From NCBI GenBank assembly GCA_035513345.1, contig DATKCF010000168.1, forward strand, positions 1-48,690: a DNA stretch of 48,690 nucleotides, given 5' to 3'. The number at the start of each line of letters is the position of its first letter. Positions within the stretch are counted from its first letter, which is position 1. Position numbers and translations under genes: made by a program. Source of the DNA: DATKCF01 sp035513345 (GTDB lineage Bacteria > Gemmatimonadota > Gemmatimonadetes > Longimicrobiales > RSA9). The notes under the pieces were generated by a model that did not search any database, was not told the origin of the DNA, and saw only the letters and a list, made by a program, of their open reading frames with translations. Below are positions 25,578 to 35,055 of the stretch, piece by piece.

Positions 25578-26864
25578 TCAGCGGTCCACGATGCGGGCCA
25601 TCATCTCCGCTTCGGCCACGACCTTTCCGTTCACTCGACCGACGCCACGCATGCGACACACGTGCCGCCGGAACTGGAGCATCTCGAGTTCGAACCGGAT
25701 CTGGTCACCGGGCGTGACAGGGCGGCGCCACTTCACGTTGTCGAGCGACATGAAGTAGACCACCTTGTCCTCGGGATTCTCGATCGCATCCATCAGCAGC
25801 AGCCCGCCGACCTGCGCCATTGCCTCGATGATCAGCACACCCGGCATCACCGGATGTCCTGGATAGTGGCCCTGGAAGAACTGCTCGTTGATGGTGACGT
25901 TCTTGATGCCGACAATGCGCTTGCCCTGTTCGAACTCGATGATGCGATCGACGAGCAGCATCGGGTACCTGTGCGGCAGGTGCTGCAGGATGCGCTGCGT
26001 GTCGATGATCGGTGTATCGGCCGGCCGGCCGCCGTTCGCGGCGAGCTGGCGCGCGAGTTCGATGTTGCCGGCGTGGCTTGGCCGGTCGGCAACGATGTGC
26101 GCGCGCACTCGCCTGCCGAGCAGCGCAAGGTCACCAATGACGTCGCCGACCTTGTGGCGTACGAACTCATCGGGCCACCGCAGTTCGCCCGATGCGACGC
26201 CTTCGTCATCGAGGATGATCGCGTTCTCGAGTGTCGCGCCGCGGGCCAGGCCACGCGCCTGGAGCGATTCCGCTTCTCGCCTGAACCCGAACGTGCGTGC
26301 GCCGGCGAGCGCCCGCTCGAAGCTCGCCGTTGTTACATCGAACGAGCCGAACTGCCGGCGGATCCGCGGGTGGTCGAACTCGATGGTCGCCGAAATCCGC
26401 AAACCGTCGAATGCCGTGGCCACGTACGACGCTCCGCCTGACGCCCTGGCGGTTACCGGTCCGTCCGCCGCGAGGTAGCGCGCCGTGGTGCCCTGCGCCT
26501 GAACGCCTGCCGCGCTCAGCGCGGCGAAGAAGGGCGCGAAGCTGCCATCGAGGATCGGGATCTCCGGGCCGGCAACGTCGATCTGCAGGTTGTCAATCTC
26601 GAGCGCCGCGATCGCCGCCATCAGGTGTTCGACCGTCTGCACAGCGGTCTCGCCGATGGCCAGACTCGTGCCCCGGTCCGTCGACGACACATGATCGAGC
26701 CGCGCCGGAATCTGTGGACAGCCGTCGATGTCCGTGCGTCGGAACACGACGCCAGCGTTGTCGGCCGCCGGCCGGAACACCAACTCGACCGCAGCGCCCG
26801 TGTGCAGGCCAACACCTTCCAGCCTCGCCTCGCCGGCCAGCGTCTGCTGTTTCGCTTCGCTCAT
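25578..26864 (-). CDS. lpxC/fabZ: Bifunctional UDP-3-O-acyl-GlcNAc deacetylase / 3-hydroxyacyl-ACP dehydratase
   Basis: A 428-residue fusion. Residues 1 to about 275 are LpxC, the committed zinc deacetylase of lipid A synthesis, with zinc ligands visible as His80 (VEHLM), His237 and Asp241 (HKVGD) and the catalytic His264 (SHAGN). Residues about 285-428 are FabZ, the fatty-acid dehydratase, with HLPHRYPMLLVDRI and GHYPGHPVMPGVLIIEAMAQ. Such fusions are known in Bacteroidota and related groups and place both users of 3-hydroxyacyl-ACP in one protein. The ATG overlaps the lpxD stop (ATGA). Confidence 0.96.
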   Translation of the reverse strand: MSEAKQQTLAGEARLEGVGLHTGAAVELVFRPAADNAGVVFRRTDIDGCPQIPARLDHVSSTDRGTSLAIGETAVQTVEHLMAAIAALEIDNLQIDVAGPEIPILDGSFAPFFAALSAAGVQAQGTTARYLAADGPVTARASGGASYVATAFDGLRISATIEFDHPRIRRQFGSFDVTTASFERALAGARTFGFRREAESLQARGLARGATLENAIILDDEGVASGELRWPDEFVRHKVGDVIGDLALLGRRVRAHIVADRPSHAGNIELARQLAANGGRPADTPIIDTQRILQHLPHRYPMLLVDRIIEFEQGKRIVGIKNVTINEQFFQGHYPGHPVMPGVLIIEAMAQVGGLLLMDAIENPEDKVVYFMSLDNVKWRRPVTPGDQIRFELEMLQFRRHVCRMRGVGRVNGKVVAEAEMMARIVDR

Positions 26865-27889
26865 TCCCCGCCCGTCTCCCGCCCGAGCCGCCGCTCGATC
26901 TCACTCACGCGCTGCTTCAGTTCCGGCAACCTCGCCACGCCCGCCTGCATCCGCAGCGCCTCACGGTGCGGCCTCGCCGGGTAGCCGCTCCACGTCTCGC
27001 CCGCAGGAACATCGCTGAACACACCCGCCCGGGCCGCGATCGTCGCGCCATCGCCGATCTCCAGATGTCCCGGTATGCCGGCCTGACCCGCCAGTGTCAC
27101 GTACTTGCCGATCGTCGTACTGCCCGCTATGCCGACCTGCGCCACGATGATGCTCCGCTCGCCGATTCGCACGTTGTGCGCGATGTGCACGAGATTGTCG
27201 ATCTTCACGCCGTCACCGATCTCCGTGTCACCGACCGAACCCCGGTCGATCGTCGTGTTCGCACCGATCTCGACGTCGACTCCGATCACACAGCCGCCGA
27301 CCTGCGGTACCTTGCGGTGAACGCCATCGACGAGCGCATAGCCGAAACCGTCGACACCCGCGCGAACGCCCGTGTGCAGGATCGACCGGGCCCCGACACG
27401 GACACGGGAGTAGAGTGAGACGTGCGCGTGGAGAACCACGTCGTCGCCAAGGACGCAGTTGTCGCCTGTAACCACGTGCGCGCCAATGTGCACGCGGTCA
27501 CCGATCGCGCTGTCCCTGCCGATCACCGCGTACGGCCCTATCGACACGCCTTCACCGAGCCGGGTGCCATGCCCGATCACCGCGCTCGGATGCACCCCCG
27601 CGGCGGGTTCCTTTTCCGGATACAGAACGGGCAGGATCGTGGCGAGCGCGCGGTGCACATCGGGCACTCCGATACGCGGCACGTTCCTGCTGCATCGCGG
27701 TTCGAGATCTCGCGACACGAGGATCGCGCCGGCCCGCGTTGCGTCAACGTACCGGAGGTAGCGGGGGTGAGCAAGAAAGGAGAGTTGCGAGGGACCGGCG
27801 CGATCGAGGGGCGCGACCCCGTCGATTTCGGGATCCGCCCCCCCGGACCATTCGCCGCCTGTCAGTTCGGCGATTCTGGACGCCCGCAT
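26861..27889 (-). CDS. lpxD: UDP-3-O-acylglucosamine N-acyltransferase
   Basis: Third step of lipid A synthesis, adding the amide-linked acyl chain. The 342-residue protein has an N-terminal uridine-binding domain (LTGGEWSGGADPEIDGVAPLD, then FLAHPRYL) and a long hexapeptide-repeat helix with the catalytic HIAHNVRIGERSII segment. It ends in a short helical tail. The ATG at 27889 matches the family start; the open frame upstream overlaps skp. The stop overlaps lpxC-fabZ. Confidence 0.95.
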   Translation of the reverse strand: MRASRIAELTGGEWSGGADPEIDGVAPLDRAGPSQLSFLAHPRYLRYVDATRAGAILVSRDLEPRCSRNVPRIGVPDVHRALATILPVLYPEKEPAAGVHPSAVIGHGTRLGEGVSIGPYAVIGRDSAIGDRVHIGAHVVTGDNCVLGDDVVLHAHVSLYSRVRVGARSILHTGVRAGVDGFGYALVDGVHRKVPQVGGCVIGVDVEIGANTTIDRGSVGDTEIGDGVKIDNLVHIAHNVRIGERSIIVAQVGIAGSTTIGKYVTLAGQAGIPGHLEIGDGATIAARAGVFSDVPAGETWSGYPARPHREALRMQAGVARLPELKQRVSEIERRLGRETGGE

Positions 27890-27917
27890 CCGACGGCTCC
27901 CGCCGCAGGTCGCCGGC

Positions 27918-28463
27918 CTACCTGTTCGACGACGGACCGTCGCCGTTTGGCGGCGCCTTGAGTCGCGCAATGATCTGGCTCGTCAGGTCCAGGGTCGTGT
28001 CGGCCGATACCATCGCGCCGGACTCCGTGTCGAAGATGATCCCGTAGTTGCCTTCCGTGCGAACGGCCTCGATGATTTGCTCGACGCGCGACATGATCGG
28101 GCGCATCAGTTCCTGCTGCCGGTTCTGCGCTTCCTCCCGCAGAATCTGCGCGCGCTGCGCGAACGCCTGTTGCCTCGCGCCGAGCGCTTCCTCGCGACGC
28201 TTCTTCTCCTCGGGCGATAGCAGGACCGACTGCCGCTGATAGTCCGCAATCAGCGCGTTCATCGAGTCGTCCAGGACCTGTAGGCGCTGTTGTAGCCGCT
28301 GCACCTCCTGCTGGATGGCAGCCTGAGCCTCGACGGCCCCTGGCGTCTCGGCGATGATCGCTTGCGAATTCAGGTACGCGATCCTCTGCGCCTGCGCCGA
28401 AGCAGGCGAAGCGACCGCGCCGAATCCGGCCAGTACGATCATCGTTGCGAACGTGTTGCGCAT
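27918..28463 (-). CDS. skp: OmpH/Skp family periplasmic chaperone
   Basis: A 181-residue exported chaperone for unfolded outer-membrane proteins. Residues 1-24 are a signal peptide ending ASPASAQA. The mature part starts RIAYLNSQAII, typical of Skp, and continues as a long Gln/Glu/Arg-rich coiled coil that forms the tentacles. An AGGAG sequence precedes the ATG by ten bases; a TTG one codon earlier is also possible. It lies between bamA and lpxD, the classic bamA-skp-lpx order. Confidence 0.93.
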   Translation of the reverse strand: MRNTFATMIVLAGFGAVASPASAQAQRIAYLNSQAIIAETPGAVEAQAAIQQEVQRLQQRLQVLDDSMNALIADYQRQSVLLSPEEKKRREEALGARQQAFAQRAQILREEAQNRQQELMRPIMSRVEQIIEAVRTEGNYGIIFDTESGAMVSADTTLDLTSQIIARLKAPPNGDGPSSNR

Positions 28464-28487
28464 CAATCCGCATCTCCTGCAAGGGTA

Positions 28488-30941
28488 TCAGAATAGCTGA
28501 CCGAACTTGAAGTGCAGCTGCCAGCCCGGCGGCCTCTTGTCGAATCCGTACGCGTAGTCGAGACCCAGCGGGCCGAACGGCGTCACGATCGTCACGCCGA
28601 TGCCCGCACCGCGCGCGAGCTGGCTCGGATTCATCGATGCCGGATCACGCCATACGTTACCCGCATCGTAGAACAGCCCGAGCGACATGTTGTCGTTCAA
28701 CCGGATCGCGTACTGGGCACTCACCCGCAGGTACGCATCCCCGAACCTTTCGGTCAGCGCGATGTTCGGTGCGTCCCGGCTGATATACCCGTTGGGGGTG
28801 ATTGTCGTTTCGTCGTATCCACGGAGCGGCCTGCCGAACTGTACACCGCCCAGCCAGAACCGGTCGAACGGGAACCGGCTGGCGTCGCCGAACAGTACGC
28901 CGGCTTCCGCCGTCAGGCCCAGTGTCAGCCGGATCGGCCGCGCGCCCGGCGCATCGCCTCCGAGCTGGCCCACCGGCACGAACCATTCACCCGTCACCGT
29001 ATACTTCTGGAAACTGCCGTCGCCGCCGAGGATTCCGCCGTTCAGATCGGCCGCGAGTTCGGCGCGCGTGCCGACCGTCGGGAACAACGGGTGGTCGAGC
29101 CGGTTCCGCTCGAGCGCGACCGTGAACGTGCTCTGCACGCCGGGTGGCAGCGAGAACAGCGACGACGAGGTCTCGTTCTCGAACTGCTCGTACGTCGTCC
29201 GCGACAACGAATAGCCGAGCGACAGCCGGGTCCACCGGTCCGCGAAAAACAGCGGGAACCCGACCCTCAACCCGGCGCCCGTGCGCCGACGCTGGCCCTC
29301 CGAGAATGTGAAGAAGCGGTCGCGTGAGCTGAACAATGAGAGTGAGCCGCTGTACCGGGTCCCCTTGATCGACGGATCGGCGTAGCTTGCTTCGAAATTG
29401 TTCGAGTACCGGCCGAACTCCCACCGCAGGTGACCGGACTTCGCCTGGCCGAAAAGGTTGGGCTGGTCGTAGCCCAGGAATCCGGCGACGCCGGTGACGC
29501 CACCCAGCGCGGTGCCGAAGTTGACGCTCCCTGTCTGCTTCTCCTTCACAATGAACGTGATGTCGACATCGCCCGTCTCCGGGTCCGTTTCGATCTGCGG
29601 AATATCGAGCGGCGCTTCGAAAAAGCCGAGCCCGGAGATCCGCTGCATGCTCTGAATGATCCGGTCGTCACTGTAGACGTCGCCCGGCAGCACCAGCAGC
29701 TGGTTGCGGATCACGCTCTCGTGAGTGTACGTGTTCCCGGCGATCCGCACCTCGTCGATGAACGCCGGCTGGCCTTCCTGGATCAGCCAGGTGGCGCGCA
29801 CCCTCGCCGACGTGGTGTCCGTGGCGGGCACGCGATCGACGACAGGCTGCACGGTCGCGTACAGGTAGCCCTGGTTGCGATAGAGCTGGTTGACTTCCTG
29901 CGTAGCGCGGTGGAATGCAACTTCGTCGAAGGCCGATTCGCCCTCGACCTGCGTCGGACCACCGCCGATGCCGAGATTGCTCAGCAGGCCGCCGCGCTCC
30001 TGTTCGAAGTAGCGACGCAGGTCCGCGGTCGGGAACTGGCGGTTGCCCTGAATGTCGAAGCTCGCCAGGCGGTACTGCTCGCCCTCGCTGACTTCGATCA
30101 CGAGCCGGGCCTTCCCCGTCAGCGGATCGACGATCAGCGTGTCACTCATGATCGCGAACTCGAGATATCCGCTTTCCGCGTAGAACATCGGCAGCCGCTC
30201 ACGCACGTCCGTGACGAACTGCTGTTCGTCGAACGTGCCCGACCGGAACCACAGGAAGCCCTCCGCCTTCGTCCCGAGGACGCCCTTGAGGCGATCATCG
30301 TCGTACACCGAGTTACCCTCGAAGTCGACTTGCGCCACCGCCACACGCTGACCTTCCTCGATATCGAAGATGACCCTGCGCTGGTACGGCTGGTCCGGCA
30401 CTTCCTCGATTCGGTGCGACACGCTTCGTGCGAAGTAGCCCTTGTCCGCGAGCAACCGGCGCACCATGAACTCGGCTCGCTGGATGTTCGACGGGTCCAG
30501 CGGCTGCCCTGTGAACAGCGCCGAGGTATCGCGAACGGTCGAGCTGTTCACGTTCTCCAGCCCGCGGAACTCGACGCCCGCCAGGATCGGCCGTTCCTCG
30601 ACGATCACGCGCAGGCGGACCGGCCCGCCCGGCTCTTCCGACGGCTCTTCGGCTACGAGCTGCACGTCCGCGAACTGGCGAGTACTCCAGAGCCGGCCCA
30701 TTGCGCGGCTCAGGTCGCTGTACGCGACCTCATCACCGACACGAAACGACAGCACGCCCATGATGCTTTCATCCTGGACGCGAGCGTTTCCCTCGATCTC
30801 GATTGAGCCGATCCGGATCATTTCAACGGTCGCGGCCTGCCGGGCTGCAACCGGAGCTGCGGCCAGAACGGCGAGGGCCGCCACGAACGCGGCGGCCCGT
30901 GCCTGCCTGCCGATCCGACCGGGGAGAGCGATCAGATTCAT
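28488..30941 (-). CDS. bamA: Outer membrane protein assembly factor BamA
   Basis: Central insertase for beta-barrel proteins, 817 residues. After a signal peptide (residues 1-34) come five POTRA-type repeats to about residue 440, starting RIGSIEIEGNARVQDESI. The 16-strand barrel follows, with the conserved RPLRGYDE loop (equivalent of the VRGF/Y motif) and a C-terminal Phe (HFKFGQLF). The start overlaps the clpC stop by four bases, so the protease and the insertase share a transcript. Complete and typical. Confidence 0.97.
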   Translation of the reverse strand: MNLIALPGRIGRQARAAAFVAALAVLAAAPVAARQAATVEMIRIGSIEIEGNARVQDESIMGVLSFRVGDEVAYSDLSRAMGRLWSTRQFADVQLVAEEPSEEPGGPVRLRVIVEERPILAGVEFRGLENVNSSTVRDTSALFTGQPLDPSNIQRAEFMVRRLLADKGYFARSVSHRIEEVPDQPYQRRVIFDIEEGQRVAVAQVDFEGNSVYDDDRLKGVLGTKAEGFLWFRSGTFDEQQFVTDVRERLPMFYAESGYLEFAIMSDTLIVDPLTGKARLVIEVSEGEQYRLASFDIQGNRQFPTADLRRYFEQERGGLLSNLGIGGGPTQVEGESAFDEVAFHRATQEVNQLYRNQGYLYATVQPVVDRVPATDTTSARVRATWLIQEGQPAFIDEVRIAGNTYTHESVIRNQLLVLPGDVYSDDRIIQSMQRISGLGFFEAPLDIPQIETDPETGDVDITFIVKEKQTGSVNFGTALGGVTGVAGFLGYDQPNLFGQAKSGHLRWEFGRYSNNFEASYADPSIKGTRYSGSLSLFSSRDRFFTFSEGQRRRTGAGLRVGFPLFFADRWTRLSLGYSLSRTTYEQFENETSSSLFSLPPGVQSTFTVALERNRLDHPLFPTVGTRAELAADLNGGILGGDGSFQKYTVTGEWFVPVGQLGGDAPGARPIRLTLGLTAEAGVLFGDASRFPFDRFWLGGVQFGRPLRGYDETTITPNGYISRDAPNIALTERFGDAYLRVSAQYAIRLNDNMSLGLFYDAGNVWRDPASMNPSQLARGAGIGVTIVTPFGPLGLDYAYGFDKRPPGWQLHFKFGQLF

Positions 30942-33412
30942 GTCTTCGCCGAAGGCACCCTGAATTCGAGTGACTGTCCGTCCTGCGCCACGTCGACTGC
31001 GATTTCCTCGTGCGCAGGGAACTCCGACAGCAGGATCTTCTCCGAGAGAGGATCCTCGATGAACCGCTGGATCGCGCGGCGCAGCGGCCGCGCACCGAAC
31101 TTCTCGTCATAGCCGCGTTCGACCAGGAACTCGAGCGCCGCATCCGTCAACTGCAGCCGCAGGTTCTCCTCGGCAAGCCGGTCACGCACTTCCTTCAGCA
31201 TGATGTGCACGATCTCGCCAATCTGCGCGCGACTCAGCGGGTGGAACACGATGATGTCGTCAACGCGGTTCAGGAACTCCGGATTGAACGCGCGCTCGAT
31301 CTCTTCCTTGACCCGTTCGCGCATCGACTCATACGCCGATGTCTCGTCCTGCACGTGGAAGCCGAGTGACCTGCCCCTCGTGATGTCACGGGCGCCGAGG
31401 TTCGACGTCATGATGATCACGGTGTTCTTGAAATCGATCACCCGGCCGTAGTTGTCCGTCAGCCTGCCCTCGTCGAGCACCTGCAGCAGGATGTTGAATA
31501 CGTCCGGATGTGCCTTCTCGATCTCGTCGAGCAGCACGACCGAGTACGGTCGCCGGCGGATCGCCTTCGTCAGCGTGCCCGAATCCTCGTAGCCCACATA
31601 TCCCGGCGGCGCGCCGATGAGCCGCGACACGGAGAACTTCTCCATGTACTCGCTCATGTCGACACGGATCAGGGCATCGCGGTCGGCGAACAGGAACTCC
31701 GCCAGTGCACGCGCCAGTTCGGTCTTTCCGACGCCAGTCGGGCCGCTGAAGATGAAGCTGCCGATCGGACGGTGCGGATCCTTGAGACCGGCGCGGCTGC
31801 GCCGGATCGCGCGGCTGATCGCGCGGATCGCCTCGTCCTGGCCGATGACGCGGCCGTGCAGTTCATCCTCCATCCGGACGAGCCGCTCCGTTTCGGCCTC
31901 TCTCAGCCGCGCCACCGGGATACCGGTCCACCGGCTGACAATGAAGCCTACATCTTCCTCGTCGATCGTGGGACGGTGCGTCTTCCGCTCCTGCTCCCAC
32001 TCCTCCTGCTTGCGACGGATATCGCCCTGCAACTCCCGCTCACGGTCGCGCAGTTCCGCGGCCATCTCGAAGTTCTGGTCACGGATGGCGCCGTCCTTTT
32101 TCGACGCGATGACTTCGAGGTTGGCCTTCAGGTCGGCGACTTCCGGCGGCGGCACCTGTGTGGCTAGCCTCGCTCGCGCGCCGGCCTCGTCGATCACGTC
32201 GATTGCCTTGTCGGGCAGGAAGCGATCCGTGATGTAGCGGTCCGAGAGCTTTGCGGCGTGCACCAGCGTCTCGTCCGGAATGACGATCTTGTGGTGTTCC
32301 TCGTAATGCTTGCGGATGCCCTTCAGGATCTCGATCGCCTCGTCCACCGTCGGTGGATCCACGATGATCGGCTGGAACCGCCGCTCGAGCGCGCCGTCCT
32401 TCTCGATGTACTTGCGGTACTCGTTCAGCGTCGATGCGCCGACGCACTGCAGTTCGCCACGTGCCAGCGCCGGCTTGAGCATGTTCGACGCGTCGATGGC
32501 GCCTTCGGCCGCGCCCGCGCCAACCAGCGTGTGCAGCTCGTCGATGAACAGGATCACGTTCTTGTTCTGCGCGATCTCGTTCATGATCGCCTTGAGCCGC
32601 TCCTCGAACTGGCCGCGGTACTTCGTGCCCGCGATCACCGCCGCCATGTCGAGCGCCAGAACCCGGTTGTCCTTCAGGCTTTCGGCCACCTCGCCGCGCG
32701 CGATCATCTGCGCAAGGCCTTCCACGATAGCCGTCTTGCCCACGCCCGGCTCGCCGATCAACACCGGATTGTTCTTCTTCCGGCGCGACAGCACCTCCAT
32801 CACGCGCTCGATCTCTTTCGCCCGGCCGATCGTCGGATCCAGCTTGCCTTCGCGGGCAAGATCCGTCAGGTCGCGGCAGAAATGATCCAGCGCTGGCGTC
32901 TTCGACTTCTTCTCGCCCTTCTGCGACGGCACGCCACCACTGCCGCCAGGATTGGACGGCTGCGACGGGCCCACCTCGCTGCCGAGCAGCTTCAGCGTCT
33001 CCGCGCGCGCATCCTCGAGCGTCACGCCCAGCGAGTTAAGCACCTGGGCCGCGATGCCCTTCTCCTCGCGCAGCAGACCCAGAAGCAGGTGCTCTGTGCC
33101 GACGTACGAGTGGTTGAGCTCGCGTGCTTCCGCCATCGCGTACTCGAGCACCTTCTTCGCCCGGGACGTGTACGGCAGTTCGCCGAGTGCGATCGTCGCC
33201 TTGCCCTTGCGCACCGACTCCTCGATACGCTCGTGAATCTGCTCGAGATCGACGTTCAGGTTCGTCAGCACGGCTGCCGCCACGCCCTCGCCCTCACGGA
33301 TCAACCCGAGGAGAATATGCTCCGTACCGACGTAGTCGTGCTGGAGGCGGATCGCCTCCTCGCGCGCCATCGCCAGAACTTTGCGGACCCGGTCGGTGAA
33401 GTTGTAGTTCAT
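30938..33412 (-). CDS. clpC: AAA+ ATPase ClpC, unfoldase of the ClpCP protease
   Basis: An 824-residue HSP100 unfoldase. Two N-terminal repeats carry VGTEHILLGL and VGTEHLLLGL; Glu31 and Glu107 correspond to the phospho-arginine-binding glutamates Glu32 and Glu106 of Bacillus subtilis ClpC. D1 has the P-loop GEPGVGKTAIVEG, a UVR-like middle domain follows (about residues 425-470), and D2 has GPTGVGKTELARAL. With mcsA and mcsB just upstream, this is the degradation arm of the arginine-phosphorylation pathway. No clpP is in the window. Confidence 0.97.
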   Translation of the reverse strand: MNYNFTDRVRKVLAMAREEAIRLQHDYVGTEHILLGLIREGEGVAAAVLTNLNVDLEQIHERIEESVRKGKATIALGELPYTSRAKKVLEYAMAEARELNHSYVGTEHLLLGLLREEKGIAAQVLNSLGVTLEDARAETLKLLGSEVGPSQPSNPGGSGGVPSQKGEKKSKTPALDHFCRDLTDLAREGKLDPTIGRAKEIERVMEVLSRRKKNNPVLIGEPGVGKTAIVEGLAQMIARGEVAESLKDNRVLALDMAAVIAGTKYRGQFEERLKAIMNEIAQNKNVILFIDELHTLVGAGAAEGAIDASNMLKPALARGELQCVGASTLNEYRKYIEKDGALERRFQPIIVDPPTVDEAIEILKGIRKHYEEHHKIVIPDETLVHAAKLSDRYITDRFLPDKAIDVIDEAGARARLATQVPPPEVADLKANLEVIASKKDGAIRDQNFEMAAELRDRERELQGDIRRKQEEWEQERKTHRPTIDEEDVGFIVSRWTGIPVARLREAETERLVRMEDELHGRVIGQDEAIRAISRAIRRSRAGLKDPHRPIGSFIFSGPTGVGKTELARALAEFLFADRDALIRVDMSEYMEKFSVSRLIGAPPGYVGYEDSGTLTKAIRRRPYSVVLLDEIEKAHPDVFNILLQVLDEGRLTDNYGRVIDFKNTVIIMTSNLGARDITRGRSLGFHVQDETSAYESMRERVKEEIERAFNPEFLNRVDDIIVFHPLSRAQIGEIVHIMLKEVRDRLAEENLRLQLTDAALEFLVERGYDEKFGARPLRRAIQRFIEDPLSEKILLSEFPAHEEIAVDVAQDGQSLEFRVPSAKT

Positions 33413-33448
33413 CGGACCTCGTCGGTGACGCCGGACCGACCCACGGCT

Positions 33449-34558
33449 CTAGTCATCATCGTGCTCGGGCGGAGTGTCGGGCTCGACATCACCCTCTTCG
33501 GAGAGGATCCGTCGCACGTATTCCGCGCGATGTGCATCCCGCTCCCCGTCGCTGAGCGCTCGTCCTGCCGCCTGCTCGAGGTGAGCGCTCTGCGCATAGA
33601 TCATGATTTTGTTGAGCGTGTATACACGAAGCCCCGTTAGAAGGTTCATGCTCACGCCGAGCCTTACGCCGGACAGCAGGTTCATCACTTCATCGAAGGA
33701 CAACGACCGCGCGTAGCGGAGCAGGCCGTACGCCCTCCAGATCTTGTCCTCGATCACGGTGGGCGCGTCGCGCAGCAGCACTCTGCGAGCCCGCGTTTCG
33801 TACTGGATCACCCGTGTGACCATCTTCTCGAGGTGCTCGACCAGGTCTTCCTCACTCTTGCCGAGCGTCGTCTGGTTCGACACCTGGAAGAAGTTGCCGA
33901 CCACTTCCGAACCCTCGCCGTACAGCCCGCGGAACGTCAGGCCGACCTGTGTGATTCCCTGCAGGATCCGGCCGATCTCCTTTGTCAGCACGAGGCCCGG
34001 AAGGTGAATCAGGATCGACGCGCGCAGGCCCGTGCCCACGTTGGTCGGACAGCTCGTCAGGAACCCGAACTCCTGGTGGAACGCGAACGGAAGCTGGCTG
34101 CCCAGGTCCTCATCGAGGCGGTCGACCGTCTGGTGCGCCTCGCGAAGCCGCAGTCCGGAGACAAGCACCTGCAGCCGGAGGTGGTCTTCCTCGTTGATCA
34201 TGACGCCCACCGAGTCGCGCGGTCCCACGACAAGCCCGGATCCGCGCGCCGGCGCGCTGTCCCCTTCGCCGACCATCTCCCGTGAAATCAGCCGCCTCTC
34301 GAGCAGCACCTTGCGCGAAAGAGGGGCCAGGGCTGAAAGGTCCAGCGTGATGCCACCCTTGATCGCCGACCGCTCACAGGCCCGGCGCACGCGCTCGAAT
34401 ACCTGCTCCCGTTCCAGGTCGCGCATCCGGTTGCTGAACGCGTGGCCTTGCAGGTTCCTCGCCAGCCGGACCCGCGTCGACAGGACGATGTCGGCATGCG
34501 GCCCGCTCGCCTCGAGCCAGCCCAGCCCGAAATCCGAAAGCGACGTGTAGTCAATCAT
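33449..34558 (-). CDS. mcsB: Protein arginine kinase McsB
   Basis: Phosphorylates arginines on damaged proteins, marking them for ClpCP. The 369-residue protein has the phosphagen-kinase fold: STRVRLARNLQGHAF, INEEDHLRLQ, GFLTSCPTNVGTGLRAS and SNQTTLGKSEEDL. The C-terminal domain keeps the RDxxRA motif (RDAHRA) that binds phospho-arginine allosterically. The ATG at 34558 overlaps the mcsA stop; a GTG three codons earlier is an alternative. The acidic tail ending DDD is not a known family feature. Confidence 0.95.
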   Translation of the reverse strand: MIDYTSLSDFGLGWLEASGPHADIVLSTRVRLARNLQGHAFSNRMRDLEREQVFERVRRACERSAIKGGITLDLSALAPLSRKVLLERRLISREMVGEGDSAPARGSGLVVGPRDSVGVMINEEDHLRLQVLVSGLRLREAHQTVDRLDEDLGSQLPFAFHQEFGFLTSCPTNVGTGLRASILIHLPGLVLTKEIGRILQGITQVGLTFRGLYGEGSEVVGNFFQVSNQTTLGKSEEDLVEHLEKMVTRVIQYETRARRVLLRDAPTVIEDKIWRAYGLLRYARSLSFDEVMNLLSGVRLGVSMNLLTGLRVYTLNKIMIYAQSAHLEQAAGRALSDGERDAHRAEYVRRILSEEGDVEPDTPPEHDDD

Positions 34559-35048
34559 TGGCCGCACCCTCGAGAGTGCGAATCTGGTCCCGCAGCTCCG
34601 CCGCCCGCTCGAAATCCTCCCGCTCCACCGCCTTGCTCAGCTTGTGGCGCAGCCCGGCCAGTCGCTCCTGCTCCTGCCCTTCGCCCAGATCCGGCGGCAG
34701 GTACACCTTGCCCAGGTGTTGCGTCCCACCGTGCAGCCGCCGCAACAGTCCTTGCAGGTTCGCCTCGAACGTCACGTAACAGTGCGGACAGCCCAGCCGG
34801 CCCGTCTTCTTGAACTGCTCCAACCGCAATCCGCAGAACGGACATGGTCCGGGCACGGCGGACTCTGGTCCGGACTTCCCGACCTTGGCAAGGAAATCCG
34901 TCAGCGGAAAGTTCGCCGCCGTGTCGCCCGGCGGGAGCCCTTTCTCGGCTGCGCACTCCTCGCAGAGGTGCCGGGTGATGGCCTGGTTGTCCTCGATGTT
35001 GGTCAGGTGAATGATTGCCTCATTCTGACCACAGTTGTCGCAGACCAT
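34551..35048 (-). CDS. mcsA: McsA-like zinc-finger protein with UVR motif
   Basis: A 165-residue McsB activator. Four CxxC pairs are visible (CDNC, CEEC, CPFC, CPHC), giving two zinc sites, and a C-terminal UVR motif (REDFERAAELRDQIRTLE). This matches McsA of Firmicutes, which stimulates McsB and bridges to ClpC. It overlaps mcsB by eight bases and follows lolD by seven. The gene order mcsA-mcsB-clpC is conserved, but no ctsR repressor gene precedes it here; lolD is upstream instead. Confidence 0.93.
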   Translation of the reverse strand: MVCDNCGQNEAIIHLTNIEDNQAITRHLCEECAAEKGLPPGDTAANFPLTDFLAKVGKSGPESAVPGPCPFCGLRLEQFKKTGRLGCPHCYVTFEANLQGLLRRLHGGTQHLGKVYLPPDLGEGQEQERLAGLRHKLSKAVEREDFERAAELRDQIRTLEGAAND

Positions 35049-35055
35049 TCGGTCC

